From the NCBI GenBank assembly GCA_013396525.1, contig VWYX01000351.1, positions 9,327 through 73,326 on the forward strand: DNA of 64,000 nt, given 5' to 3'. Positions 44,901 to 56,157 of this stretch are shown piece after piece (the stretch's first letter is position 1; every line of letters begins with the position of its first letter). The notes under the pieces are model-generated. The model saw only the letters and a list, made by a program, of their open reading frames with translations. It did no database searches and had not been told where the DNA came from. Source of the stretch: Chaetorhynchus papuensis. Its lineage: Eukaryota; Chordata; Aves; Passeriformes; Rhipiduridae. The position numbers and the translations under genes were made by a program.

Positions 44901-47900
44901 CACCCAAATCAGTCTGGGATTCTGTGAAACCTCTCCAGAGTGACCTCTCCTCAGAGGCACAGGATCTGGGGTGGCCTTTGGAGGCAGCACCATAATTGTG
45001 TTTAGGGTCTGAGGAGGCTCTTGGTTCCCCCTAGGGATGGATGCGGCAGCTGGGAGCAACTGGAGAGGAGCTGTCTCCAAGCCTTGTGTAGGGGATGGGA
45101 ACTAAAAGGGGTCCGAGCTGTGGGTCTGCAGGTGCTCTGAGCACTGTAACTTGGTGGGACTGTTCCTTTTTCCCCAGTTCAGGCTAGAATTCCTTGGAGC
45201 AATTGCAGGATGAGTTCTTCTCCCCCAGGAGAGTACAGCCTGGGATTTCTGGCTGTGCTTTCATTCCCTGTGCTTTGGTTGGACCGTGACAGAGGAGACT
45301 TGGCGTGTGCCATGGACAGGAGGTGCCTCCTTCTCCTGGCTCCTGTTGCCCCTTTCAAAGAGTTTTCTCTCTCACCTCAGGAGATGTAGGGCCCCTGACC
45401 CGGGCCTGGCTGAGTGTTACAGGGTGCCTCTCCCTGTGGATTTGAAGATTTCTGCAGAGAGCCTTTCCCCTTGGAGAGGAGGGGAGACTGAAGGGCTGCA
45501 GCGCCTGGAGCAACACTTGACTGACCAGGTCAGCCCTGATGGAACAAAGGGGGGATGGTGGTGGCTCCAGGTGGGCTGAGGTCAGTGCCCAGCTTGGCTT
45601 GGAGGAGGGTGGTAGCTTGGGCTCAGGTTTTGTTCCCCTTGATTTCTGGGAAGCGAGAGTGTTTTCCAGGCATGACATCAAACAAGCCTCTATGATAGTG
45701 AAGCCAGTTCCGAGAGCTTTCCTCTGTTTATTACTGGACATTTGTAATCTTGTGCTGCCTGAACCCAGATTTCTGTTTTCATTTCAGGGCTGGGTGACAA
45801 GTTTTACTAAACCAAGGACAATCCCAAACTCGCTTCTTCCAAGCACCACAGGCCTGAGCCCATATTTCAGTATGGGCTGTCTGTCAGTTCGGACCTTTTT
45901 TTATAGGTTGTCAAACATTTATGCTCAGGTAAGCAAATAATTGGTCCTAAGTAAGCAAATCCAAAACTGTGACACGTCTGGCATGGGAGGCAGGATTTAA
46001 CACTTGGGTCGTCTTGGTAGAGACTTGGCGTATCAAAAATGCTGCTTTGTTAATGTCTTCTCACAGTGTCCCATGAAATCTGTTGTGGCTTCATGTTGTG
46101 TGAAATACCTATGAATGTCTGCAGCTCTTCCCAATTAAGTTTTAGAAACAGGATATTAAGTTCTAAATTCATATTTTCATCAGGGGCTGTAGTGACAGTT
46201 CAAGGGGAAATGGCTTCAAACTGAAAGAGTAGGGTTAGATGGGATGTTGGGGAGAAATTCTTCCATGTGAGGGTGGAGAGGCCCTGGCACAGGGTGCCCA
46301 GAGAAGCTGTGGCTGCCCCATGCCTGGAAGTGTTCAAGGCCAGGTTGGATGGGCCTGGAGCAACCTGGGCTAGTGGAAGGTGTCCCTGCCCAGGGCAGGG
46401 GGTGGAGCAAAATGGGCTTTAAGGTCCCTTCTTACCCAAATCATTCCATGGTTCTATGAACAGGGAGCAAGCAGACACAGGGTCAGCACAGAAGTCCAGG
46501 AAAACCTTCCTAAAATTCAAGGATTTTAGTTTGTCTGTCTGGTGGTACAAGTCCAAGTGCTGAGTCCTGCATTTTGGCCGTAAAACCCCCTACAGAGCCA
46601 CAGGCTGGGGACAGAGTGGCTGGACAATGCCCAGGCAGAGAGGGACCTGGGGGTACTGGTCGACAGCTGACTGGACATGAGTCAACAGTGTGCCCAGTGG
46701 CCAAGAAGGCCAATGGCACCTGGCCTGGATCAGGAATGGAGCGGCTATCAGGACCAGGGAAGTCATTCTTCCCCTGTACTCGGCACTGGTGAGGCCACAC
46801 CTCGAGTGCTGTGTCCAGTTCTGGGCCCCTCAGTTCAGGAAGGATGCTGAGATGTCCAGAGGAGGGCAACAAGGCTGGTGAGGGGCTTGGAACACAAGCC
46901 CTATGAGGAATGGCTGAGGGAGCTGGGGTTGTTTAGCCTGGAGAAAAGGAGACTCAGAGGTGACCTTAACACTCTCTACAACTCCCTGAAAGGTGGTTAT
47001 AGTCAGGTGGGGGTTGGTCTCTTTCTCCAGGCAACAACTGACGCAAGAAGAGGACACAGTCTTAAGCTGCGCCAAGGGAAATTCAGGTTGGATGTTAGGA
47101 AAAAGTTTTTTACTTAAAGAGTGATAAAGTTCTGGAATTGCCTGCCCAGGGAGGTGGGGTGGAGTCACCATCCCTGGATGTGTTTAAAAAAAGATTGGAT
47201 GTGGCACTCAGTGCCATGGTTTAGTTGAGGTGGTGTTAAGGCATGGGTTGGACTCGGTGATCTTGAAGGTCTCTTCCAGCCTGGTGATCCTGTGATTCTG
47301 TGGTTAAGGGATGTTTGTGATCGGTTTTTGCAGTTTTGTTTCTGGAAATCAACTGGTTTTGTCTTAGACAAGTTTAAATTGTAGCATAAACCAAAACCAC
47401 TTTCAGAAATCTCGTTTGATTCTTAAGAAAAAGTGAGCTTGAAACCAACCCAAGAAAACCAAGGTCCTCCTGAACCTCCATCTTAAGATTATCTTTTGAG
47501 ACATGGCTGAGCCACCTGAATTCAGGTGCACATGCTAATAAACACGTTTGGTGTGAGAAATCCCAGTGTGACACTGTTTTGGAAGGTAGATGGAGAATGT
47601 TTGAGGTAACACTGAGGTCTGGCAGTTTAGCTTTGCTTTGGGCCAGGTGGCATTGCCTCAGATCTTTGATTTCCTTGACTTGAATATTAAAGTGCCTTGA
47701 AACCAGTATTGTAGTCAGATTAGTCTTTATTTTATGGGCCTGGCAGTCACAAAATGAGTGAGGCTGCAATGATATGTATGAACAGAAGCTGTCACCTTGT
47801 GTCTTTTGCAGGCAAAGCACCACTCTCTGCCCCCAGTGTCACTCCAAGGGCAGCTGTTGTGGAGGGAATTCTTCTATACAGTAGCATCAGCAACCCCCAA

Positions 47901-50900
47901 CTTCACCCAAATGGCTGGGAACCCCATCTGCCTCCAGATCTGCTGGTGCGAGGATGCAGAGAGGCTCCACAAATGGAAAACGGTAATGAGGTGCATGGCC
48001 ACAGCAGCTGCATTGGAGCTCAGAGCTTTCCTCTTCCCTTGATTGGTCCCTGCTGGCAGTTTGAGGGGGTCTTGGTGTGACAGGCTGTGAGAGCTGGGAA
48101 TGTTCAGCCTGGAGAAGAGAAGGCTCCAGGGAGACCTTAGAGACCCTTCCAGTGCCTAAAGGGGCTCCAGGAGAGCTGGAGAGGGACTTGGGACAAGGGA
48201 TGGAATCACAGGACAAGGGGGAATGGCTTCCCACTGCCAGAGGGCAGGGATGGATGGGATATTGGGAAGGAATTCTTGGCTGTGAGGGTGGGGAGGCCCT
48301 GGCACAGGTTGTCCAGAGAAGCTGTGGTTGCTTCATGCCTAGAAGTGTCCAAGGCCAGGTTGGACAGGGCTTGGAACAGCCTGGGCTAGTGGAAGGTGTC
48401 CCTGCCCATGGCAGGGGGTGGAACGAGCTTTAATGTCCCTTCCCACCCAAACCATCCTGTGATTCTGTGAAAGCAGTGTATGAGGGGAGGGCTGATGTTC
48501 CTGTTCTGCTGCAGGCACAGACAGGGTTCCCATGGATCGATGCCATTATGACCCAGCTGCGCCAGGAAGGCTGGATCCATCACCTGGCTCGTCATGCTGT
48601 TGCCTGCTTCCTGACACGGGGGGACCTCTGGATCAGCTGGGAAGAGGGAATGAAGGTTCACTGCTGGCTTTTATTTTCCTCTGTTCTACCTGGCCCTGAG
48701 AAACCCTGCACAGCCTGAGTCTAGCAGTGGGAGGGTTCTGCAAAGCAGGGTTTCATTCTGAGCCTTCCTGTGGATCTCAGGGTTTATGGAATCTCTTGGT
48801 TTGTCTCTCAGTGCAGTCGTGAGAGGTCATTCCCTTCCCCAAATCCTCATGATTTTTGGATAATGAGGATACTGGTGGAGACATGCTCAGTCTGTAGCAG
48901 GTCCCAAACCCAGAGTTTTTGGATTGCTCTGTCTTCCTTCTGTCTTTGTGGAGAGCATTCCTAGTGTGCCTGTGAGGAGGCAGCCCAGGCCCCACAGTGC
49001 TTGTGCTTCCAGCAGCAGCCCCCACCCTTCACCTCCCAGCCTGTTTTTGTCTAGTTTCTGCAATGTAGCCGTTCCAGGGGTGTTTCTCTCTCTCTTCCCA
49101 TCTCTGACGTGCAGGTGTTTGAAGAGCTGCTTCTAGATGCTGACTACAGCATCAACGCTGGGAACTGGATGTGGCTGTCAGCCAGTGCCTTCTTCCACCA
49201 GTACACGCGGATCTTCTGCCCTGTCCGCTTTGGGAAGCGCACGGACCCCCAGGGCAACTACATCAGGTCAGGGCACACCCTACCCCACCATCTTCCTGAG
49301 AGCTTCCCAAGCTCCTCTGACAGTAGGAGCTGAACTGGATCAGTTTGAAATACACACACACCTGTTAGAAAGGGCTCATAGCAATGGTTTTGTTGAACTC
49401 ATGAGGAAACTGAAGCATGGAGAAGTAAAGAGATACCTGTGGTTCCAAGTGATGGCTGAGCAGGGCTTGTGTTAATTTGTGAGCACTTGTTGCCTCCAGC
49501 ACTGTGTTTGATCACCAGGCTGGCTCCTCTTTCTAAAGGATTTGAATAGAACTTCCCACAGCTTCCCTGGTTCTGGTCTGCACTTTGTTTCATGCTTTTC
49601 ATATAATTCTGGGATGGTTTGTCTTGGAAGGGACCTTAAACCTCATCCAGTTCCACCCCCTGCCATGGGCAAGGATGCCTTCCACTATCCTAGGTTTCTC
49701 CAAGCCTGGCCTTGGACACTTCCAGGCATGGGGCAGCCACAGCTTCTCTGGGCACCCTGTGCCTGGGCCTCCCCACCCTCACAGGAAGGAATACCCCAAT
49801 ATCCCGTCTAACCCTGCTAGCCTTTAGTTGCACACACATAGGTTTTATTTTCTACTCTGAAAATAAAGTCTCTGTTTCAGAGACTCATTTCCTTGTTTCT
49901 CCATAAGGTGCTGATGGGCTCTCTCGAAGCACAGGGGGTTTCCTGAGCTCACTGCATTAACATTGAGCAAACGGCTCCATTTCCCCACATCTCTTCCTTC
50001 CATCCTGTCTAGATTTGGGTATTGCCAAGGAGAAGCCCATGCTGAGGTACCTCACAGAGTAGGACAGAAAACGACCTTGCCATTCTGCAACAACTTTTTA
50101 CAATTAGTTTGTCTTTTAAATTTATTAATGTTTAGGATGAAATGTCAGTGAAGTGGTTTTGGATAAAAACATATTTTGGATGAAATCAAAACTGAAGTAC
50201 TGTTTAAATCACCCCATTTACTCTATGCTGTAAAGTTAACTTTTGGAAGATATCACCTATGGAAGTTTGAGAACATACACCCAATTCTTTTGTGGAGAAT
50301 GAATCAGAACTTTCCCATGGATTGTAAATCAATATTAACATGGCACAGGTTGGTTTACACTTCTCTGAATATATGAATATTTGCCTGCAGGATTATAAAC
50401 CCCCCTATTATCCCTGTTTTGTAGGAAATACTTGCCTATATTAAAGAACTTTCCCTCCAAGTACATCTATGAGCCCTGGACAGCATCTGAAGAGGAACAG
50501 AAGCAAGCAGGGTGTATCATAGGTAATTCATTCACATTACTTGCTGAGGATTTTCTTGCTGCTAACTATCCAAAATAAATGTGTATGAGATGGCAGCATC
50601 ACACTTCCAATGTAAGCCATTTATCTACTGAAAATGGACAAATCCAACAGCCTCCCTTCTGTTCATTCTCCATTAACATTTTTTTTATTGGAGTCTCATT
50701 TCGGAGTACATATTTCTGCCTCAACTTTATGTCCTAAAACTCTTGGATCACTCCAGGCTTTTGCCTTTGAATTTATCCATCTTGGATGCTTGGCTGCTTT
50801 AAATAGTATCAGAACATCTTGTGTTTTTACTCCTGCTCTTAACACATCTTTGAAGGCTCTTATGTCAAAGTGGGAGCTCTTCTCTTTGATGGGAGAGGAT

Positions 50901-52878
50901 TAAGCACTTCCATTTAAGAAAAGGTGAAAGTATTTTAAATCCAGGGAAATGTCCTTGTTGAGTCCAGTAAAGGCTCTGTCTCCATGTTGTCCAGGTCAGG
51001 ATTACCCCTTCCCTATGGTGAACCACAAGGAAGCCAGTGACCACAACCTGCAGCTGATGAAACAGGTCAGAGAGGAGCAGCACAGAACAGCCCAGCTCAC
51101 AAGAGGTGAGAGGTGCTGCAGCACCCATGTTCCATGTGCTGTGACACACAGGCTGTCCCAGGAACCCAGGGCTCTGGGGCTTGGCTTTGGGTGCTTTTCC
51201 AGGATGCTTTTCCTCTTTGGATACCAACATCATGCACAGCTCTTCTGGTTACTATTAAAACACTGTCCCAAGTGGGAGAACAAGAATTTGAGCCTTTTCT
51301 TCCTTCCCTCTCCCCTTGGAGCATCCTTCTGCCTGCTGCAGAAACGCCTTCCCAAAACCAGATCTTCTCCACCTGCCCAGACTCCCCAGCCCCAGGCTGG
51401 CTGGGTGTGTCTCCAAGGTGCAGAAATCTGTGCAGCTCTGCCCATGCCTCTTGTGAACCAGAACATCCTTGTTTGTCCTTGGTACCATGATCTGCCCTGA
51501 GCCATAGCAGAGATTGAGATTCCCACTGAGCACAAAGCTCTGGAGAGGTGAGTTGTTCCCAAGAAATTTACCTTTTGGCCTGGTTTTCTGTATTGCTTAA
51601 CCCTATGGATAATAAACAGGTAGTTATCAGGCAAAGCTAGAACACTCAAACTGTGCTGAGTCTAAAGTAATTAATTAATTAGGTATTTCCAGTCACACAG
51701 ATGTGTCGCTTTTGGCACGTGTGCTCTTAAAATTGAAATCCCAGGGCCTGCGCTGAGCTCAGAGGAATCCTTCACAGTAAAACATGGAATCTCAGCCTGG
51801 TTTGGGTGGGGAAGGGACATTAAAGCCCATCCAGTTTCCACCCCCTGCCACCTTCCACTGTCCTAGGTTGCTCTAAGCCCTGTCCAACCTGGCCTTGGAC
51901 ATTGCCAGGGATCCAGGGGCAGCCACAGCTTCTCTAGGAACCTGTGCCAGGGCCTGCCCACCCTCCCAGGGAACAATTCCATCCCAGTATCCCATCTATC
52001 CCTGCCCTCTGGCAGTGGGAAGCCATTCTCTCTTATTCTGTCCCTCCAGGCTCTTGTCCCAAGTCCCTCTCCAGCTCTCTTGGAGCTCCTTTTGGAAGGG
52101 TCTCTAAGGTCTCCCTGGAGCCTTCTCCAGGCTGAACATTCTCAGCTCTCCCATCATGGCTCCATAATGCAATTTAAGTGACAAAATATCTTTTTATTTA
52201 ACACTGGGCCACAGCACCCTCTCTTTATGTTATAGAAACTCAATATGCAGCAGCTGAGGGGAACCTTAACTATTCCTTCCTTCACTGCTCTGGTCCGAGG
52301 GAATTAATTGTTCCAAACTCTGGAATGGATACCTATGAATGTGTCCAGGAGGTCGCACACTGGAATAGTACAGATACAACCACTGTATGCCGGCAGTTCT
52401 TCCAGCAACTCTGTGGTACCAGGGACTAAATGTTGCTCCCAACATGCTCCTGGAGATAGGTAGAGCCAAAATCTTGAGAGTCCCTGACTCTGAGCGTTAT
52501 TCTGACACCCAACTCAGTATGAAAACCAGCTCATACAGGTGAGCAGATATTGGAATAGAGTAAGGGCTAAGGAGTTGGATTGGGCTTGGAGCTGTCTGGA
52601 AGGTGTCCCTGCCCATGGCACGGGGTGGAATGAAACGAGCTTTAGGGCCCATTCCAACCCAATCCATCCTGGGATTCCATGGTTCTTGTTGCCTATGAAC
52701 AGAAGCATTTTCTGATACTTTGTATCTTCACCTGACTGAAGTCAGAGAAGAATTTTCAAACTTTAATCCTTCCCTTCTTGCCGTAGATGATGCAAATGAC
52801 CCCATGGAAATAAAGGTAAAATGTGACTACTCTGAAGAAAACATTTCAAAAGGAAAAGTGGCCAGGACGACAGAATAA
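41942..52878 (+). CDS. CRY4: Cryptochrome 4, complete and intact
   Basis: Flavoprotein of the photolyase/cryptochrome family, expressed in bird retina and a leading candidate light-dependent magnetic sensor. Ten coding exons: 41942-42354, 43248-43364, 45381-45528, 45788-45928, 47812-47982, 48515-48655, 49115-49266, 50425-50522, 50995-51105 and 52787-52878. They join in frame without a stop to give 527 aa, the length reported for robin and pigeon CRY4. Residues 1-130 form the photolyase-type alpha/beta domain (HRTIHLFRK, RLHDNP, PVYILDR). The flavin domain has TTGLSPYFSMGCLS (residues 246-259), WREFFYTVAS (290-299), GFPWIDAIM, GWIHHLARH (349-357) and Asn391 facing the flavin. The electron-transfer tryptophans W395, W372, W318 and W369 are all present. 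Residue 319 is Cys rather than the reported Tyr, giving C317-W318-C319. The tail from about 493 ends KVARTTE. The start is the first ATG in its exon. Donors are normal except exon 6 (AAG then GTTCAC). Introns 2, 4, 5, 7 and 9 carry CR1 copies. Confidence 0.97.
43612..43670 (+). mobile_element. CR1 tail fragment in CRY4 intron 2
   Basis: Only the end remains: GGTCTTTTCCAACCTTAATG then ATTCTGTGATTCC. Confidence 0.75.
44690..44936 (+). mobile_element. CR1 3' end in CRY4 intron 2
   Basis: From CAGATGTTGGGAAGAATTCT to CCACCCAAATCAGTCTGGGA and TTCTGTGAAA. Confidence 0.85.
46185..46460 (+). mobile_element. CR1 3' end in CRY4 intron 4
   Basis: From AAATGGCTTCAAACTGAAAG to ACCCAAATCATTCCATGGTT and CTATGAA. 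It is followed within about 80 bases by a second CR1 of another subfamily. Confidence 0.85.
46540..47305 (+). mobile_element. CR1 3' part (about 770 bases) in CRY4 intron 4
   Basis: Long copy starting at TGGTGGTACAAGTCCAAGTG (end of the reverse-transcriptase frame) and running through AACCCCCTACAGAGCCACAGG-type sequence and CCCCTCAGTTCAGGAAGG to GTGATCCTGTGATTCTGTG. It closely matches 54830-55585 downstream of CRY4. Confidence 0.9.
48078..48472 (+). mobile_element. CR1 3' end in CRY4 intron 5
   Basis: From CAGGCTGTGAGAGCTGGGAA to ACCATCCTGTGATTCTGTGA. It occupies most of the 532-base intron and ends some 40 bases before exon 6. Confidence 0.9.
49603..49822 (-). mobile_element. CR1 3' end in CRY4 intron 7
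   Basis: From TATAATTCTGGGATGGTTTG to AATATCCCGTCTAACCC, opposite in orientation to the gene. Confidence 0.85.
51783..52165 (-). mobile_element. CR1 3' end in CRY4 intron 9
   Basis: From ATGGAATCTCAGCCTGGTTT to CTTCTCCAGGCTGAACATTC. Confidence 0.88.
52575..52690 (+). mobile_element. CR1 tail fragment in CRY4 intron 9
   Basis: AAGGTGTCCCTGCCCATGGC, then AACGAGCTTTAGGGCCCATT and GATTCCATGGTTC. It ends about 100 bases before the last coding exon. Confidence 0.8.
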
Positions 52879-53700
52879 ACTGAAATTCCCTCAGGAGTCA
52901 CCTGCTGGGAACCAGAAAAAGGCAAGAAGGGAAAGCCAGGGGCCAACTGAGCTGGCCAAAGCACTGTCCTCTGTACTTTGCCCTGCTAATGGTTCTTCTT
53001 GCTTGAGATCTGACCTCAGGACAAGTGTTGGATCTTGAGTAGTGTTAGTGCAGTTGTTTTGGATGGAATTGTTTTGAGTGGCTTCTGGACCATTGAAGCC
53101 GTTGGGTGAATGCAAGAGGTGCCTGGTTGGTGCAGGTCCTGCTGCTGCAGCATCCTTCAAATCCACGTGCTTCATGTACCTGTATAAATAGATTTTGTGA
53201 GAAATACTCATCTCAATGTCAGAAGACCATGTGCACATTAATGTGGTCTCACATTAGTATTAGGACCTTGATTTGCTTGCCTTGTAGAGACAGAGACTTA
53301 GGAATGTTCAGATTATTTATTTTAAGTTCCCAGTTTGTGATTGTAGTCCCCAGTTTGGGGAGACAGAGCAGAGTGCAGCCCCTTGTACCTTGTGTGTAGT
53401 TTTTAAGTCATAAGTAGGAATTATTATGCATTTTAAGGACAACGTTAAAAATATCTCACCAAATTACTCAATTACTAAATAGCTCACTAATATACAGCTT
53501 TGTCACCATAATTCTCCTCTCACCTGCAGGGCAGAGATTAATTCTATCATGTACCACATGGAAAAATTTCCCCTCCCACTGAAATGTGTTATTGTGAAGT
53601 TTGACAAGGCTGGATTAGTCAATTATGGTTGGGGGTTTGGGGGTGGGGGGAGCACAGTGGGGTTTTCATGGCTGCAGGTAGTATTTTGGCTTTACAAAGA

Positions 53701-53706
53701 AATAAA
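53701..53706 (+). terminator. Candidate poly(A) signal of CRY4
   Basis: AATAAA in GAAATAAAACC, about 820 bases after the CRY4 stop. The intervening sequence is AT-rich and open to reading as a 3' UTR. It is the first clear signal downstream of the stop; use is inferred. Confidence 0.55.
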
Positions 53707-53724
53707 ACCTGTTTCTGACATGAA

Positions 53725-54159
53725 CAATGCAAGGGCTCTGGAGCAATCTGTTTTCACGATTGATATCCATTGGTCCCCTCGGGAAACTTGGCAGCCCAAC
53801 AGCTCCAGCAGCAATCCCAACTCCTTGGAAGCATCCCGGGATCTAGTGCAGGAGCAGCATGGGAACCACAAGCACCAGGAGGAGGCCATAAACTGCAGGA
53901 TCTTTCAATGCTGCTGGAGGCCTGCAGGACCTGTCAGGGCAGAGCACGCTGGCAGCAGGGCAGTGAGGTATAAATACAAAGGGTAAGGACCCTCCTGCTG
54001 CTCCAAGCCTGCATCAGACTCCTGGAGATGCCCATGTTCCCTGACACTTCAGCCCTCCAGCAAACCTAATGACTTGCAGGGATGGCCAGAATGAAAGGCC
54101 TCCTGCTCCCCCTTTGTGGCAGGTAGAATTGCAAAGTGGGGCCTGTTTCTTTGCTGCTC
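53725..54159. other. Unassigned sequence after CRY4
   Basis: No gene family, RNA or repeat recognised. It ends where a long CR1 copy begins. Confidence 0.4.
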
Positions 54160-55585
54160 TGCTGCTCTGATGCCTCTTAGCATCCCTCCCCTCTGTCACT
54201 GGGCTCCTTGCTGTGCCTGAAGGGATTACTCCCATCCACAAGAAGGGCTGGAAGGAGGATCTGGGAAACTCCAGGCCTGTCAGCCTGACATCAGTGCCTG
54301 GTAAGATTATGGAACAGATCATCTTAAGTGCCATCACACAACACCTACAGGATGGCCAGCAGATCAGACTCAACCAGCGTGGGTTTAGGAGGGGCAGGTC
54401 CTGCCTGACCAACCTGATCTCCTTTTATGACCAGGTGACCTGCCTGGTGGATGAGGGAAAGGCTGTGGATGTGTCTACCTGGACTTTGGCAAAGCCTTTG
54501 ATACCATCTCCCACAGCATCCTCCTGGAAAAGCTGCAGCCCACGGCTTGGACAGGAGCACTCTTTGCTGGGTTACGAACTGGCTGGAGGTCGGGCCCAGA
54601 GAGTGCTGGTGAACGGTGCTGAATCCAGTTGGTGTCCAGTCACTGTGGTGTCCCTCAGGGATCAGTGTTGGGGCCAGTCCTGTTTAATATTTTTATTGAT
54701 GGCATGGATGAGAGGATTGAGTCCACCATCAGTAAATTTGCAGGTGACAATGAGCTGGGAGCAAGTGTCGATCTGCTGGAGGGTAGGAGGGCTCTGCAGA
54801 GGGACCTGGACAGGCTGGATCCAGGGGCCAAGTCCAACAATATGAGGTTTAACAAGTCCAAGTGCTGGGTCCTAAACTTTGGCCATAAAACCCCCTACAG
54901 AGCTACAGGCTGGGGACAGAGTGGCTGGACAATGTCCAGGCAGAGAGGGACCTGGGGCTGGACATGAGCCAACAGTGTGCCCGGTGGCCAAGAAGGCCAA
55001 TGGCACCTGGCCTGGATCAGGAATGGAGTGGCTATCAGGACCAGAGAAGTCATTCTTCCCCTGTACTCGGCACTGGTGAGGCGGCACCTTGAATGCTGTG
55101 TCCAGTTCTGGGCCCCTCAGTTCAGGAAGGACGTGGAGATGCTCAAATGCCATCCAGAGGAGGGCGACAAGGCTGGTGAAGGGCTTGGAACACAAGCCCT
55201 ATGAGGAACAACTGAGGGAGCTGGAGAAAAGAAGGCTCAGAGGTGACCTCATCACTCTCTAGAACTCCCTGAAAGGTGAGTGCAGCCAGGTGGGGGTCAG
55301 TCTCTTCTCCCAGGTGACCAGTTATAAGATGAGAAGTGACAGCCTCAAGCTGCACCAGGGGAAGTTTAGCCTAGATATTAGAAAAAAATTCTTCACAGAA
55401 AGAGTGGTTCGGCATTGGAATCGTCTGCCCAGGCAGGTGGTGGATTCACCATCCCTGGAGGTGTTTAAACAGACTTGATGGGGCACTCATCATGGTTTAG
55501 CTGAGAAGGTAATGTTAGGTCACAGGTTGGACTCAATGATCTCAAAGGTCTTTTCCAACCTAGTTGATTCTGTGATTCTGTGTCT
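54160..55585 (+). mobile_element. CR1 copy with broken reverse-transcriptase sequence
   Basis: About 1.4 kb. The first half has reverse-transcriptase-like reading: PIHKKG, then RPVSLTSVPGKIMEQI, RGFRRGRSCLTNL and, after at least two frame changes, QGSVLGPVLFNIFIDGMD. Frame shifts and missing codons at the catalytic region make it inactive. The 3' half matches other CR1 tails and ends GTGATTCTGTG. Starts 1.3 kb after the CRY4 stop. Confidence 0.92.
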
Positions 55586-55761
55586 GTGGCCTGGCCCCAG
55601 TGCAGGGGCTCCAGGAGCTGGCTCCTGCCTTGTGTTTCGAGGCACAGTCTTTGCCTTCAAGCCCTAAACGGGCTGGTCTTTTTTCCTGAAATGTCTCTAC
55701 CTTGAAATGTTTTGTGTTCCCTGAGCTTGAGTGAGTCCTGGGGCTGTGTAGTACAGCAGAA

Positions 55762-55975
55762 TTGTGGAATCCCAGATTGTTTTGGGTGGAAGGGACCTCA
55801 AGGATCACCCAGTCCCACCACCTGCCAAGGATCACACATGCCCACCACCACTATCCCAGGGTGCTCCAAGCCTCGTCCAACCTGGCCTTGGACACTTCCA
55901 GGGATGGGGCAGCCACAGCTTCTTTGGAAAATCTGTGCTAGGTCCTCACCACACTTTCAAGGCCTCTTTGGGACT
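55762..55975 (-). mobile_element. CR1 3' end
   Basis: From TGGAATCCCAGATTGTTTTG to AGCCACAGCTTCTTTGG, then fading. Opposite in orientation to the long copy just before it. Confidence 0.83.
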
Positions 55976-56157
55976 CCTGTTACTGCAAAGCAGTTTCATG
56001 GTCTGGTCTGTGGTTGGAAGGAGCTGGACTTGGCCTGCAGAGGAGCTGTTGTAAGAGCAGGAGCTGTGTTTGAGCAAGAAACAGCAAGTGCAGTTGGAGA
56101 CTGACCTCTGCTTCTGGCTGACAAAGCAGCGTTGGAGAAGTTACTGAAAGAAGCAAA

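Noticed and set aside
54213..54967. Functional reverse transcriptase in the CR1 copy after CRY4
   Set aside because: The frame shifts at least twice across the conserved region and the 5' part of the element is missing.
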